Assembly (NCBI RefSeq): GCF_022201045.2
Contig: NC_068560.1
Coordinates: 36,295,001-36,359,000, forward strand
Reading direction: 5' to 3'
Length of the DNA stretch: 64,000 nucleotides
From: Citrus sinensis
Lineage: Eukaryota; Streptophyta; Magnoliopsida; Sapindales; Rutaceae
Under the pieces are notes generated by a model. It saw only the letters and a program-made list of their open reading frames with translations, did not search any database and was not told the origin of the DNA. Made by a program: the position numbers and the translations under genes. Below, one piece after another: positions 47,534-60,277 of this stretch (its first letter is position 1; each line of letters begins with the position of its first letter).

Positions 47534-50151
47534 TCGTATTAACAAGATCCTTGCGGATGCAAACAGGAAACATGTTGATCTTCTCATGCACTTTCAATCG
47601 CCATAGAACATATGGGAAACTCAGTTGATCACGAGATGTGAATCGAACCACCTCATTAAACCAAAGGCACATGAGCATATTTGTTACTGGCAAATGCTCC
47701 CTCACAATGACAGATGCTTCATTTAGAGCTGCATATTTCAACAAATGAAAAAACACAACTAAAAATTTACTTATTGAGAAAGCTCAATTACACAATGCAT
47801 CAAGCTTGTTAAAATCAATGCTTTGTCTTGGTAAAGCATACCTTTCTTTCCATTGAATCTCTTGTCCTCTGGGAGGCCATCATGGCGATATTGTGTCAGC
47901 TGCACCTCAACTTCTTCTGGAGTGGCTTTGTTTTTCCGCACAACAGCCTTCGCCTCATCATACACACTGCTGCGAGCTCCATGCTCTGAAATTGCAAGCA
48001 CAGAATTTGTACGCCAAAGAAGAGCTTCCAACACCCCTAAAGGATCCCTCCTAAATTGAGACTTTGAATCCACCCATATAGAGAACTTAACTCGAGGGAA
48101 GAGGCGATGGGCCAACATCTGATAACAGAGTACACATATTAAACCAGTATAAACATGTTCACATGCACTCTCACCTTCTTAAGTCTTGTACAAACAAGTG
48201 AACAAGAAGTCTTACAAAAGGTTTGTCTAGGAAATGATGGCTGATAATCACATAAAGAGCACTCTATATATTGACTATTTCATGGGAGAAAACATGCTTG
48301 TGTGTAACTGTCATACCTTTGGAATTTTACCATTCAACCTTTGGTCTGTGAAAGGAAGATCCTTTACAACCACAATGCGCCATTTCCCAATGAAGCCGTC
48401 ATCACCAATATTATGCCCCTCTGATTCCTGAGCTGCACGGGTAACTTCATCCCAAAATGCAACATAGCAAACCTGAATCCATATGGTACATAATGCATAA
48501 GAATTGTAAGCATGTAAGCTAGCAAGTCCAATATGTCATACTTGCTAACCTTGCGAAGTGATGCTTCTGACATTCCAATTGGTTGATAAAGATCATCTCC
48601 TCCCCCGAATGCACAAGTAGATACCACAAATTTGCAATTTTGCATGTAAATTTTGTCCTCATCTGAAATTCTAAACCCTCCACGTTCACTGTAAAAACCA
48701 CAATGTATTTCAGCGGTTTCTTTCACCTGTGAGTAACAAAATTTTTCAGCATATATCAACACCTAAACACATAAAGCAGCAATATTGTACAAAATTATAT
48801 GATTATGAATTGCAAGAAACTTAAACTCAGATAAGCATTCAAAAGATGGCAACCATCCATTATCCCAACTATGGAAAAAACTATCAAATGTGTTCTAACC
48901 TTGAAACTTTCCTCTCTCTGATCAAAAGTTTGAATTCCTGTAAATAAATTAAATCTTGTGCCTTCTCTGGGTTGTTGGGAGAGAGTGGAGTTTCCCCCTA
49001 CGTAAGGTAGGTCATTGCCCGACAAGTAAACCACTTTCTTTATGGGACTGCTGGATTCCTTATTCATAGGAAGATCAAGATTCTCAAGTTCATCAGGACG
49101 CAACATCTTCAAGCAAGCTGTTAGAATTCACAAAATTATGTCATACACTGAAATGTCCGTAACATCTTTTACATGATAGATGGCAAAAATTAAAAGTACT
49201 ATAGTTAACTAGTCCTCAAAAATTAAAAGTACTATAGTTGACAGGTCGTTTCCTATACAACACAAGAATGCAATTATTAAAGCATTAACTTCCTACAATC
49301 CAACAAGCCCATTATCCTTTTCAACAAGAGAAACTGTTCTCCATACTTCCGCTTGATTCACACTCCCACTCTTCCAACAATCTTACTATTTGAATTCATT
49401 CTCAAAATTTAAGGCTGCCATAGCTGAGTTTATTTCATATATATATCTAACAAGCAAGAACTCACTGATACACAAAATATCATACTAAGAAGTTACAATT
49501 CAACATATGCTCTTGACATAGTATTCTACCTAAGAACACTTAACGCTGCTAGTAAATAATAATGAAACTACACTACAGCTTGTTTCTTTCAAAACTTGAA
49601 CATAGTCAGTACAATCCAGGCCAATTAAGGAAATTACCATAACTGTGTATTATTGCTCATAACTGAAACATGTTTATTGAAATTTATTATCTTTGTACAC
49701 AATGCTTCACTTCGGTAGTAAGCTAAGATATATAACAAATTAAAAGGAAAATTTAAAAAAAAAAACACTTACGTTCCTTAACACCGTGAACGATTTTCAT
49801 AACCGGATCAAGCCGATTCAAAGTGGAGTCGGATTTCTTATCGGAAATCGGTCTCTTGAACTCCTTGAGCTGTGACGTCACTTTACCCTGTTCCGTTTTA
49901 ACAATCATACTCGGTTTCCTTCCAATTCTGGTGGCCTCGAAAACGAGCAATCCAATGGCGAATACCAGGACCAGGACCATCCAGTACTTCATAAAAAACC
50001 TAACAACTCGCCGAGTCAACTCATTGTTAACTCGATGGAGGCTTTTCTTGCGCTTTCTGCGAACTCGGACTCGCATCCGACCGAGCTCGTCCGAGTCATC
50101 GTCGGAGATCGGGATAGATACGCCGCTGTCGTTAAACAATGAAGACGACAT
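47481..50151 (-). CDS. DUF616 glycosyltransferase-like protein (TOD1/MUCI70 family)
   Basis: Six exons join in frame: 50151-49773, 49117-48900, 48726-48550, 48472-48317, 48118-47842 and 47728-47481, giving 484 residues. The protein is a type II membrane protein: an acidic then arginine/lysine-rich cytosolic tail (1-55), one membrane anchor at about 57-73 (MVLVLVFAIGLLVFEAT), a stem, and a luminal DUF616 domain. Family hallmarks include ETAEIHCGFYSERGGF, CAFGGGDDLYQP, KFSIWVDSKSQFRRDP, and NMLMCLWFNEVVRFTSRDQL near the end. Arabidopsis relatives MUCI70 and TOD1 act in the Golgi or endomembranes; MUCI70 is tied to mucilage polysaccharides. The substrate here is unknown. I do not assign a specific orthologue. 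The 3' end of the gene is tandemly duplicated. Confidence 0.93.
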
Positions 50152-51274
50152 ATTGAATCAGTTGGTTAGCAATCGTCTGTACCTGCAAGCATTGCAATGA
50201 TCAACTGAACATCAGGATAAATTTAAAATAATTTCAAATAAGTTTTTGGTTAATAAAAAATGCATTAGAAGTATGATATTCATTCACCTTTTGTAAAAGT
50301 TTAGGACGTGGGATCTAAGCGATCAACTTACATACCACTCATATATTTTTTTTCCAAAATAAAAAATTTATAATATGTCATTTATTTTATGAAACTAAAA
50401 CCCGACATGTCGTACATTTATTTTATATATGTCTCATATATTTTTAATATATAAACCTTCTGTTGCACAAATTCCTTTAAGTTTTAATACATTATGGAAT
50501 TGCAATGTTTGTTTACCTATATTTTTTTTTTTTATGATCAAAACAATTTCTTTTTAAACATAGATGATCAATTAAATAAATTAATGACCAAGTAAATAAA
50601 ACTACTTAGAAAGTGTTTTCATTTTATAAAGTGAATTTTATTTTTATAAATAAAAAAATTAATAGAAAAAATTTGAATATTACATGTCATTTTTTAAGCA
50701 ATTTTTCCCATCTATTAATTTTCATAAAAATGCTTTGCAATCTGAAAATTGCTTAAGAATTCATATAAAGTTCATTTGTATTGCAATTAAGAGACTTAAA
50801 AGTGAATTTAAAAAGTTAAAAGTTAAATTTTAATGTTTAGTAAAAAATTTTTTTTTAAATTATTTTTGACATATACAATTATTTAAAATTCACAACATTT
50901 TAAAAAATAAAATTTACTAAACATTTAATTGATTCTACTCACATTATTCTAACAACAATTATTTTCAAAAGTACAATATTAACAAAACTGCAACATTAGC
51001 AAAGGATTGTCTGCATCATAATATGTGCAGCCACAAATCTTATTCTAACATGAGCATTTCATAATAACGAAGGCTTTTTATTAAACTCCATATGAAAGAA
51101 ACGATATTAGAAAATGAGCAAAATTATGATGAGAAGCAGCAATGGGAAAAGAAGAGTTGGTTGATGAAAGTATAACTATTTACCCAAAAAAAGGGCAATT
51201 CACTGTAAAATGATTCCGTTCTCCTTTGTCCCCAAATAGGTTTGTGTGTGTAGAGCTTTTTTATTATCTAAGTG
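50152..51274. other. AT-rich spacer between DUF616 gene and ARIADNE copy A
   Basis: It holds the DUF616 gene's promoter and, at the far end, the 3' UTR of ARIADNE copy A. The middle is AT-rich with T- and A-runs and no coding signal. Confidence 0.5.
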
Positions 51275-53675
51275 TCAACAATAAGGAATTTTTGAAGCTT
51301 TCTCTACAGCTGCTGAGTTGAAAGGAGCTATTTTATGAACCGAATGCTTGAGAGAACCCAGTAGATCCGCTTCAATCCATTCGTACCTGCACATATCCGG
51401 TTACTATGAATGAAATGAATATACAAATGTTTCAATACATGTAAATGTGGGAATTAAATAATCCAAGTGTATTTTTGCCAAAAGTGCCTAGGCAAGGACT
51501 TACAAATTCCGGCAGAGATAATCAGCGGTGACTGATTGAGTAATGACCCTCATTCTGAAATCCTTAAGTTGGTGCTCGGAATATTTCTCAAAATTTTCTT
51601 CTAAAATCAATGAAAGCCTCTCAATGTTGGTCTCAAACTGCTGCTGTTGGTCCTCAAAAAAGTTTTGCTTTATTTTCCTTTCCTCTCTTGTCATCTCATT
51701 TTTCAACAGGTCATCGGCAAACATGTAAAATGCAAATGGGTACGAAAATGAAAGGATCCGCCTTGCTCTAAAGAGCTTATTCAGTCCATCCTTTATCCAG
51801 CCAAAGTCCTTGGATGATGTGTCCTTTTCACCCAGTATTTTTATTTTATCCTGTATGTCTTCCTTCATCTCATACTCAAGCCTAAAAGATTCTGTATGAG
51901 CTTTGTACAGTTTGTGGCAGTGATAATAGCTTTCAAGCCTCCACTTCCCATGCTCAGGTCTCTTTTCCGAAACTTCTATATATCCGTTTGAATATTCCAA
52001 ACCGGAAATCCAACTGCATAAGCAAAGCAAAGGGCATTTCAAAATTTTATTGGAAATATGATATTAGGAATTAAAAAAAAAATGCCAAGAGCTAGCTACC
52101 ACTCACTTGAATGTGATCCCACACTTGCAGCGCACCATGTTGCAACCCCCATTCTTTTCAATTGGCTTGCAACATTTTGGGCAAGGTTTTGTGTGGGAAG
52201 AGATCCAATTAAGCGAAAGGGATTCTACCTCAAACTTCTTGGACCAGAGTTCCCACATTAGGCACGAACAAGGCGAGTGTGCTACAGATGAGCAACTAAA
52301 ACAAAATTGGAACCCACAAGCACATTCAACCTCACAAAGTTCATCAGCCTCAACTTGTATTGCATTTCCACAATGTGGGACACTAGGGCACCATTTAACT
52401 CTTCTATTATCATCAATATATGATTCTAACAAGAATCGCTCAAATTTATCAGCAATATTAGAATCCCTTGCGCTAACTAAACATCTTATCTTTGCTTCAT
52501 CACACACAACATTGCATTTGAGTGCCATGCACTTAATGCGTCTACTTTGCCCATCGTTTATCTTCACGATAAAATGTTCAGTCCAACCTAAAGCACAATC
52601 ACACAAGAATATTCGATTATTTCGGTTCCACGTGACGTGACAACTGAAAACATACAGATGACAGATTAGCAGCTTACTTACAATTGTTGCAAAAACAATG
52701 ACCACAGTCCATGGTAGTAACTTCTTGAGGAGACACGTCATCACAGCAAATATTGCAACAAAAAGTGGATGAACACTGGGATAAGGGAACTTGATGATCA
52801 TTCTCTACAACTGTTACCCCTGCTTGAGCAAATAATTTATCTTTTCCCTCCTCTACAAGCACTGCAAACACTTTTTCTACGTCCCAACGATAATGGATGA
52901 GTAAGGTTCGTGCATGTTTTTCCTTCACTGATAGCAAGTCCATTACTCTTAGCAAGTCCCCCATCTGCAAAGGTTTAACATTCCCATCTCACACACAGCA
53001 TGTTTCTACACATTAGAAAAATCTGAAAAACATCACCACAGTTGTAGCGGACACTTTACCTGTGCAGCCAAAAGTGATTCTTTTGGTATTACCTGCACAA
53101 AAAGGGAAGGTTACAAGACAAATTCTGCTTCATTAATCGAAACCAAATAAAAGTACGCTCCAGTGAATGTTGTCATTTGCAGAACAAGAAAGAATTGGTT
53201 CAAAAATCTTGCCATCAATCTGCATTGAGGAGAAAAGAATCCAAGAATTTCATTATGTCTTACAGTTACATAGTCTTCGAACCTAACCAGCCAGAACTTC
53301 ATCTAACTGCATAACAGTCTAAATAAAATCTTTTGAACACTAATTATTCAAGTACAATCAGGATTAAAAGGAGGAATATATATATATATATATATATAAC
53401 ACAACAGTTAACTCAATTCTCTCATCTGTGAGGTCGAATCCCAGTCCTTTTGTTTCAACTGCAGAGGTTTTACCAATTAAATTAGTAGGCACCCACAACA
53501 CAAAAGAATTACTTGCTCTACCAGAAACAAAACTGCACTATACCATACTGGACGCACTAGCTCTGGCCATGTTCTCAGTCTCAGGGGCTTCAAAGCCGTA
53601 TCCATTATCATCAATATCGACTTCATCGTCATCAAGATACTGGTGCTCGTCATCACTATTTCCGTAGTCCTCCAT
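51275..53675 (-). CDS. ARIADNE RBR-type E3 ubiquitin ligase, copy A, eroded Rcat
   Basis: Six exons join in frame: 53675-53544, 53092-53060, 52964-52682, 52587-52107, 52013-51504 and 51386-51275, giving 516 residues. The order is acidic N-terminus, a UBA-like stretch (VMDLLSVKEKHARTLLIHYRWD at about 62-83), RING1 with CCNIC...CGHCFCNNC (about 124-150), IBR with VKWCPSVPHCGNA...CACGFQFCFSC (about 215-265), Rcat, then the coiled ARIADNE domain ending YEWIEADLLGSLKHSV. It resembles Arabidopsis ARI1-ARI4. The Rcat keeps the presumed catalytic cysteine in NGGC (about 298), but the later part reads FNWISG where copy B and the family have FCW-x-CG. The downstream GHSCGRY ligands are also absent. The protein may therefore have lost thioester-type ligase activity. 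Splice sites and frame are intact. Confidence 0.9.
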
Positions 53676-54912
53676 TTTAAACAAATAAAACAGCAATAAT
53701 AAAAATAAACAGAAAAAATTATCACTGATTTATTAAACTAATGAACAACGAAGAAGTTTGCTTTATATACAAAAACAAGGCAGGACAAGAATCTGGGTTT
53801 TTCTTAAACTTTTAAAAATCGTATGTCCTATGTCGTGTTAGACTAGGACTAGGTTTCTGCGGATTATTTTACATATTGCAATGTAAATAAACCAAAAAAA
53901 AAAGGGGGAAATTTTGAATTACGTTCGAGCAATGAACTTTACCTCTCCTATGATCAATTATTAGTGCACACTGCAATTTAGAACTCGGAGAATTGAGGAA
54001 ATTAGGGTTCAAGTTTTGAGATGAATTGTGAAAGTGATTTGCACAGTGCATATGCTAGGCAGCCGAGTCTGCCGGCCATTTTTTCTTTTTTCTATTTTTC
54101 TTTCTCTCTTTTAACTTTTTATGATCTCACTTTTTTGAATAAGAAAAATTTGGACTTCTTAGTGCTCATATGCGCTTTTTGAGAAATCGAGCTGAAGCTT
54201 TATCATTAGATCATCTTACAACACTTGAATCTTGCCGAAACTTATTTTTCTGTAAAACATTTTCTTTCAAATAAAAGAAAAAAAAGGGGCCAATGAATGT
54301 TAAGAGTACGTTGCAAAGGCAAGACAGGTAATCCACACAATTCACCGTTACACGTTTACAACGTCGTCTACTTTAATCTCCTCTTAATAATTAAAGCGAC
54401 TTGAGCTTTTTCAACGCAACAAACGTTGACAGTAGTAGCTGACGAATATAAAGAAGAACTACAGCAATCGACGCCATTTACTGATTTACAACTTTAACAA
54501 TGCTCCGGATCCAAAAATTACTGAAAACTGTGTTAAGCCATGAGGTTAAGATGAAAACAAAATATATGATAGGCTCTGTAAGCGAAAACGTGGTGAATCT
54601 ATCGCCAACCGCATGTAAAAAAGAGCCATATTGAGCTATATATTGATATACAATTAAAAGGAAAAAATTAAGTTAGGACCCCTGGTCACCGGAGGCTTGC
54701 GGCAAGTTAAGATCAATTGTGCTGTCCCAGTTGCTTCCTTCTAAATTATTCTGATGGGAGAGACTGAGAATGCCCCTTATTCCTCCTACAATACCTTATG
54801 GTTGAGTTGTGATGTCTTGGATGAATAGAATAATTAGACTGCAGCTGTTCTAAGAATTATACCATTGATAGCGGGGATCTTCCACTCATCCCATGTTTTA
54901 ATATCCCAATGA
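53676..54912. other. Spacer between the two ARIADNE genes
   Basis: It contains the promoter and leader of copy A and the 3' UTR of copy B. No further gene was seen. The small open frames here lack family resemblance. Confidence 0.55.
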
Positions 54913-57900
54913 TTAGGTGTCCTGGTAACTAGGAAGTGAAGCTTTCTCAATGCCGTTTGTATTATAAGGAGCAATCTCGTGAACCGAATGCTTGAGCGAA
55001 CCCAGCAGATCGGTCTCAATACATTCATACCTGCATTAGGTCAACAGATGTACAAGAATTAATCACCACTGGAGAAGACAATGAAACATGATTCTGTTTG
55101 CCGTCCGCAATTTTCCAAATAACTTTGTCATACACAAATAAACCCAATCAAAAGTAAATTTAATGCAAGATTAAGTTTCTCTGTATATTGCTATAATATG
55201 GGTTTTTGGTAATTTTGGAAATTACTCCATTTACATGGTTAAATCTTTAAGTGAAATCCTGTTAAACATAACTCTAACAACAGCATTTAGGCATGGTTGT
55301 AGAAAACAGGATAAACTCACAGATTTCGGCAGAGATTATCAGTGGTCGCAGAAAGAGCAATGACCCTCAATTTCAAATCCTTAATTTCGTCTTCATTGTA
55401 TAAATGAAATTTCTCATCCAGAAACGATGAAAGCTTCTCAATGTTTGCCTCAAACTGCTGCTGTTGGTCCTCAAACAAGTTCTGTTTCATTTCCCTTTCC
55501 CCCTTTGTCATTTCATCCGCAAATAGATCACCATCAAACATGTAATATGCAAATGGGTAAGAATATGCAAGAACCCGCCTCGATCTGAATAGCCTATCAA
55601 CCCCATTGAATAGCCAAACGAAGTCTTTAGATGATGCTGTTGAACATTCCTCCAGTATTTTTATGTTATCCTGCATGGTTTCCTTCATCTTAGATTCAAG
55701 CTTAGAAGAATCCCTATGGGCTTCGTAGCGACTGTAGTAGTGAATATAGCGCTCAAGACTCCTCTTAGCAGACTCAGTTTCCTTTTCACGGTCTTCTTTG
55801 TATCGCCCACAACTGTGACCAGCAATAGAGGTCCAAGTATGATCGGAACCAGTGGCAGCACCACAAAGCCAACTGCACAATTAAGGAGAAACTTCAAGAA
55901 TTCAATTTTGATCTTGTTACGTAGTAACCAATATTCCAGGGAGAAAATAAAAGTTCATTGTTTTCTAGAGGTCTATTGGACTACCAAAACATGCGGCACA
56001 ATACCAAATATAGTATATATAAATGCCAATCCATAAATCATAATGGATATGACCAAAAAAACAGACCTTGGTCCTGAAACATTCAAAGATTTTGGTATAT
56101 TAATCAAGGTAGCTGGTAAGTTATATTATATGTAACTTACAGCAACCTACAAGGAGTCACCTAATTCAAGAATATGGCAGTCTATGAAACACTTGGGAGC
56201 TCATAGTTGACTAACATTTGGGTTTGCTACAAGTCAATGATATGCAACTTAAGCAAGACCCATTAATCAAAATGCAAATTTTCAAAGCAACATTCCTGTT
56301 AAATCATGCCTTTTAATTCATTGGTCAAACAGCCAAACAAAGTCACAAACAGGAGAAGGATTGTCATAAATTAAGTCTTCATTTTTGTTAGCAGTGGCAG
56401 GTATAACTGTTTAAGTAATAATTATCAATTGATGGTAACAAGTATAATTACATTGAATAGATTCACTCTCACGAGAATGGAAATGCAAGAAATATTGAAG
56501 GTTTAGCCATTGACATCAGAGCACGGTCATGAAATGTGACTGCCCCATGGTAAATATAATATCCCAAGATACCATTTAGAATCCCCCCACGAACAAACAT
56601 ACAGTGAATGCAAGAACAAATCCTTCGCTGTATTATATGAGTGAGTTACAAATCCCTAACTAACTCGATGACAATAATTTTTAAAATATTGTCACAGAGA
56701 GTCAGAAACTCTGGACGCATTCTTGAACAAATTTCAATGGTCCAAGTATCCACAATGTCTAGATCTCAATCAATATAGAACTTTAAATATTGCATATCCA
56801 TGACATGTGACAGGAACTATTTCAGCAGTTCGAAATATAGAGCTCATACAGTTGAAAGATGATAAAATCTCAAATACTAAACAAGGCCCAAAAACCACAA
56901 CTTAACCCAAGAAGAAGTCATAAAGAAGAAAATGGTCATCCAGTGAGTACAGGCACGTAAAACAGCCCAATCCCAACCAGTTATTCACTTACATTCATGC
57001 AAGCACACAGAAAGAAGATAAAAATGCAGCGGAAAGAGATAAGAAGTCGCACCAAAATGGTTGCCCACAGATACAGGATACTAGGTTGCAACCTCCATTC
57101 TTTTCAACTAGTTTTTGACATTTTGGGCAATGTTTTGTATGGACCGCAATATAATTAACTGTCTCGGATTCATCCTGGCATTTCTTGGACCAGAGGTCCC
57201 ACATGTAACACGAACAAGGCGAGTGTGCTTCATATGAGCACCTAAAACAAAATTGTAGCCCACATGCACACTCAACTTCACGAAGTTCATCAACCTCAAT
57301 TCTTATTGCATTTCCACAATGTGGAACACTGGGGCACCATTTCACTCTTTTATTATCCTCTATATATGATTCTAACATGAAACGATCAAATTTATCAGCA
57401 AGGTCAGAATCTCTTGCTCTAACTAAACATCTGATTTTTGATTCATCACAGATAGCATTGCACTTGTGTTCCATGCATGTAATGCGTCTACTCTGGCCCT
57501 CATTTATCTTCACAATAAAATGCTCGGTCCAACCTAGGAACAAACATACAGAAAAATTAATCAATCTCATCTCTCCAAGCACCTTGAACACACAATTCCT
57601 TTGTGAGAACTGAAAATGGATAATATAAATCTGTATTACCTAGTTAACCCTTCCATTGAGTATACTTCACTACTTCTTTGTCTTTTCCTCTTTTATTTTT
57701 TTTGGGGGTAATAAATTACTTTGTAATTCTCAATGCCACAGTGTTCCAGCAGTACACCATGGTTAATATGTGACCAGTTTATACAAAAAATTTATTATGA
57801 AAAATATCAATTAAATATTAAACTTTTACGTGAAATCTTCCCTCAGTGAGTTTAAGCATTTGATAGAATAGGTAATCATACGACAGTAACAATATTTCAG

Positions 57901-59235
57901 CAAATCCTAAGTGCAGATGTTAAATACTTTGTTAGAGAAACTGTAAAGTGGCTGGTCCAGGACTTCAGAAAGTTTTTACTGAATAGTGCCATTCAAGAAT
58001 AATATTCATGTTAACGTACTTACAACTGTTGCAAAAATAGTGACCACAATCCATAGTAGTAATTTCTTCTAGAGACACATCATCAAAGCAAATATTGCAG
58101 CAATAGCTGGATGAAACTTGGGATGAGGAAACGTCATCAGTCTCCACAATAGTTAAGCCTGCTTTGGCAAATAATCGCTCTTTCCCGTACTCTACAAGCA
58201 CTGCAAGCACTTTTTCGACATCCCAACGATAATGAATAAGTAAGGTTCTTGCATGTTGTTCCTTCAGTGATAGCAAGTCCATTACTCTTATCAAGTCCTC
58301 CATCTGCATGGTTCAACCCCCAAAATTAAAATATAAAAAAAAATCATCATAAATACAATGCTTATTCCCTTTTCATTTTCCCTTCTACTTAACAAAGAAA
58401 CCTAAAATATATATAGACCAGCCTTAGAAGTAAATAACTACAATTACAGCAGATGCTTTACCTGTGCTGCCAAGAGCGATTCTTTTGTAATTACCTGCAG
58501 AAGAGGAAGGTTACAAAACGGATCAACAACAAGAAAAATGCAGATAAATTTGCAGTGCCAAAGAAAAAAATAATTTAATTACCAAGAATGAAAACCCCCA
58601 ACAAGATCATTCCCTGTTTCTTCCAATCCAAATTGCACCAATTAATCAATCAATTCTGAGGAATACCTTAAAATATGTCATAATAAAATTCTTATACAAC
58701 ACTAATTGCAATAATAAGAGCTTGTAAACTTTACAGCAATCATTCTTATAAATAAAACACAAGCGCCAGGGAAATAAAATTTCACCGCAGAAAAGAGCTT
58801 TGAAATTATCAATCTGATCGCCATATAAAATGCTTGACAAAAAAACAAAGTTAAATTCCATCGTTTCAATTAATTATTGCTTGTATTTTCAACTATATTG
58901 CTTAGTTAAAAGGTTTATTCTCTCATTAAAAAATTAATTGTTTACCAATCAATAAAATCTTTGACCGATAGCTATGTTTCTTTAGCTTAGAAAACTAAAA
59001 AATTTCGATTTCCATGAAACTGAAGGTTCTTTTTTTCCTTTCGTTTGTAGTTCTTTAAATAAGTACGACACCGTACCTTACTGGAAGGACAAGAATTAGG
59101 CGGAATTTCGGGCTCAACGGCGGCTTCCAGTTCGGCGGCATTCTCATCGTCATCAACAAAATCAACTTCGTCATCATCATCGTAATAATCATAATCATAA
59201 TCATAATCATCGTCGCTACTCCTGTATTCCCCCAT
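54913..59235 (-). CDS. ARIADNE RBR-type E3 ubiquitin ligase, copy B
   Basis: Six exons at the same positions as copy A join in frame: 59235-59077, 58494-58462, 58303-58024, 57533-57053, 55872-55321 and 55030-54913, giving 540 residues. RBR ligases take ubiquitin from an E2 onto a cysteine in RING2 (Rcat) and then pass it to the substrate. All domains are complete: acidic DYDYDYDYYDDDDE N-terminus, RING1 (CCNIC...CGHYFCNSC), IBR (VKWCPSVPHCGNA...CACGLQFCFRC), and Rcat with NGGC (catalytic cysteine about 306), FCWLCG and GHSCGRYKE. The long coiled ARIADNE domain follows. The last residues are KASLPSYQDT, unlike copy A. Intron 4 is 1.2 kb. This is the canonical partner of the tandem pair and the better candidate for a working ligase; relatives are ARI1-ARI4. 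Confidence 0.93.
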
Positions 59236-60277
59236 GATATAAAGTCAAAAGTGCTATCAAGACAAATTATTTTCCCGGGAAAATCAGGGGGCTTGTTTTT
59301 TTCCGGGAAAATAAACGGCTTGCAGAGTACGGAAAAATCACCAAAAGAAACGAGTTTATAAAATAAATAGGACTCTATCATCGAGTTATCGTAATGCCGT
59401 TAACTTTGACGCTGTTGGCCTGTACTTGCGGTTTTAGCTGATATTTTTTCGGAGGTACGCACGCAGTCAGAAGCTTCAGGTTTTTGACTTTTTGTCCAAT
59501 AGAAACGCGACAGGGTAGCAAAAAATGCGATCGTTTCGTGGGGTTGGGTCTCTTTTTTTTTCTGAGTTTTTGCGCATCTATGCTTAAGTTGTGTCGTATT
59601 ACGTGGCTTCAAAGCATTAGTTCAAATAGGAAATTTTCTGCAGCGAGGCGTCTCCGTCTGGGTTTCTGCAAATTCATTGTTGCTTTCCGGTTTCCAACTT
59701 GAGATCATCTTATATCGAAGATCAAACGCACATAACTTCTTTAAGAATTCAGAGAAAGGAAAAAATAAAAAGAAAAGGAAAACGCACATAAAATATTGTT
59801 TTTTTTTTGGGTTAATTCTGTGATTACCTTGAGCAAATAATATGTTTTTCTGCTATTAAGCACTATAATTTCTCTGCTCGTTCTGGAGGAGGCAGGACAG
59901 GATGTTTGTCAATTGAAAACTACAATTTGAGCAAGTTTGATTCTTTTTCTTTGTATTTTTCACTATTTCTAAACAGAAAGTTTTCCAAGTCAGGAGTGAC
60001 TTCAAATTAATTTCGACAGGAGTCATCATAGCTACCCAAAGTCCAAAATGACAGTTCGGTTTTGAGGGAGGAATTGAGAGGGTCAGGTTTAATGAAATAT
60101 TTTGGACAACTTTAACCATCTATCAAAAATGGTTTATGATTCCATGATACCCGGAACTGAAGTACAAAACTCCAAACATAAAATGTTAAACCAAAAATAA
60201 TAATAATAATAATAATTCAGAGATACAAGCAGAAAATAGATCTACGGGTAACAGTCCATCACACTGTAATTCTGGCC
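59236..60277. other. Copy B promoter and RPS9 3' flank
   Basis: The left part is the promoter of ARIADNE copy B; the right part is the 3' UTR of RPS9. The rest is spacer with A/T runs, including an ATA/AAT microsatellite near 60197-60215. No coding frame is supported. Confidence 0.5.

Noticed and set aside
52107-52640. 177-codon plus-strand frame
   Set aside because: It is the antisense shadow of exon 4 of ARIADNE copy A, a strongly conserved RING/IBR exon.
53400-53480. tRNA-like GGTCGAATCCCAGTCC
   Set aside because: There is a T-loop-like string only. No acceptor, D or anticodon arms can be folded around it.
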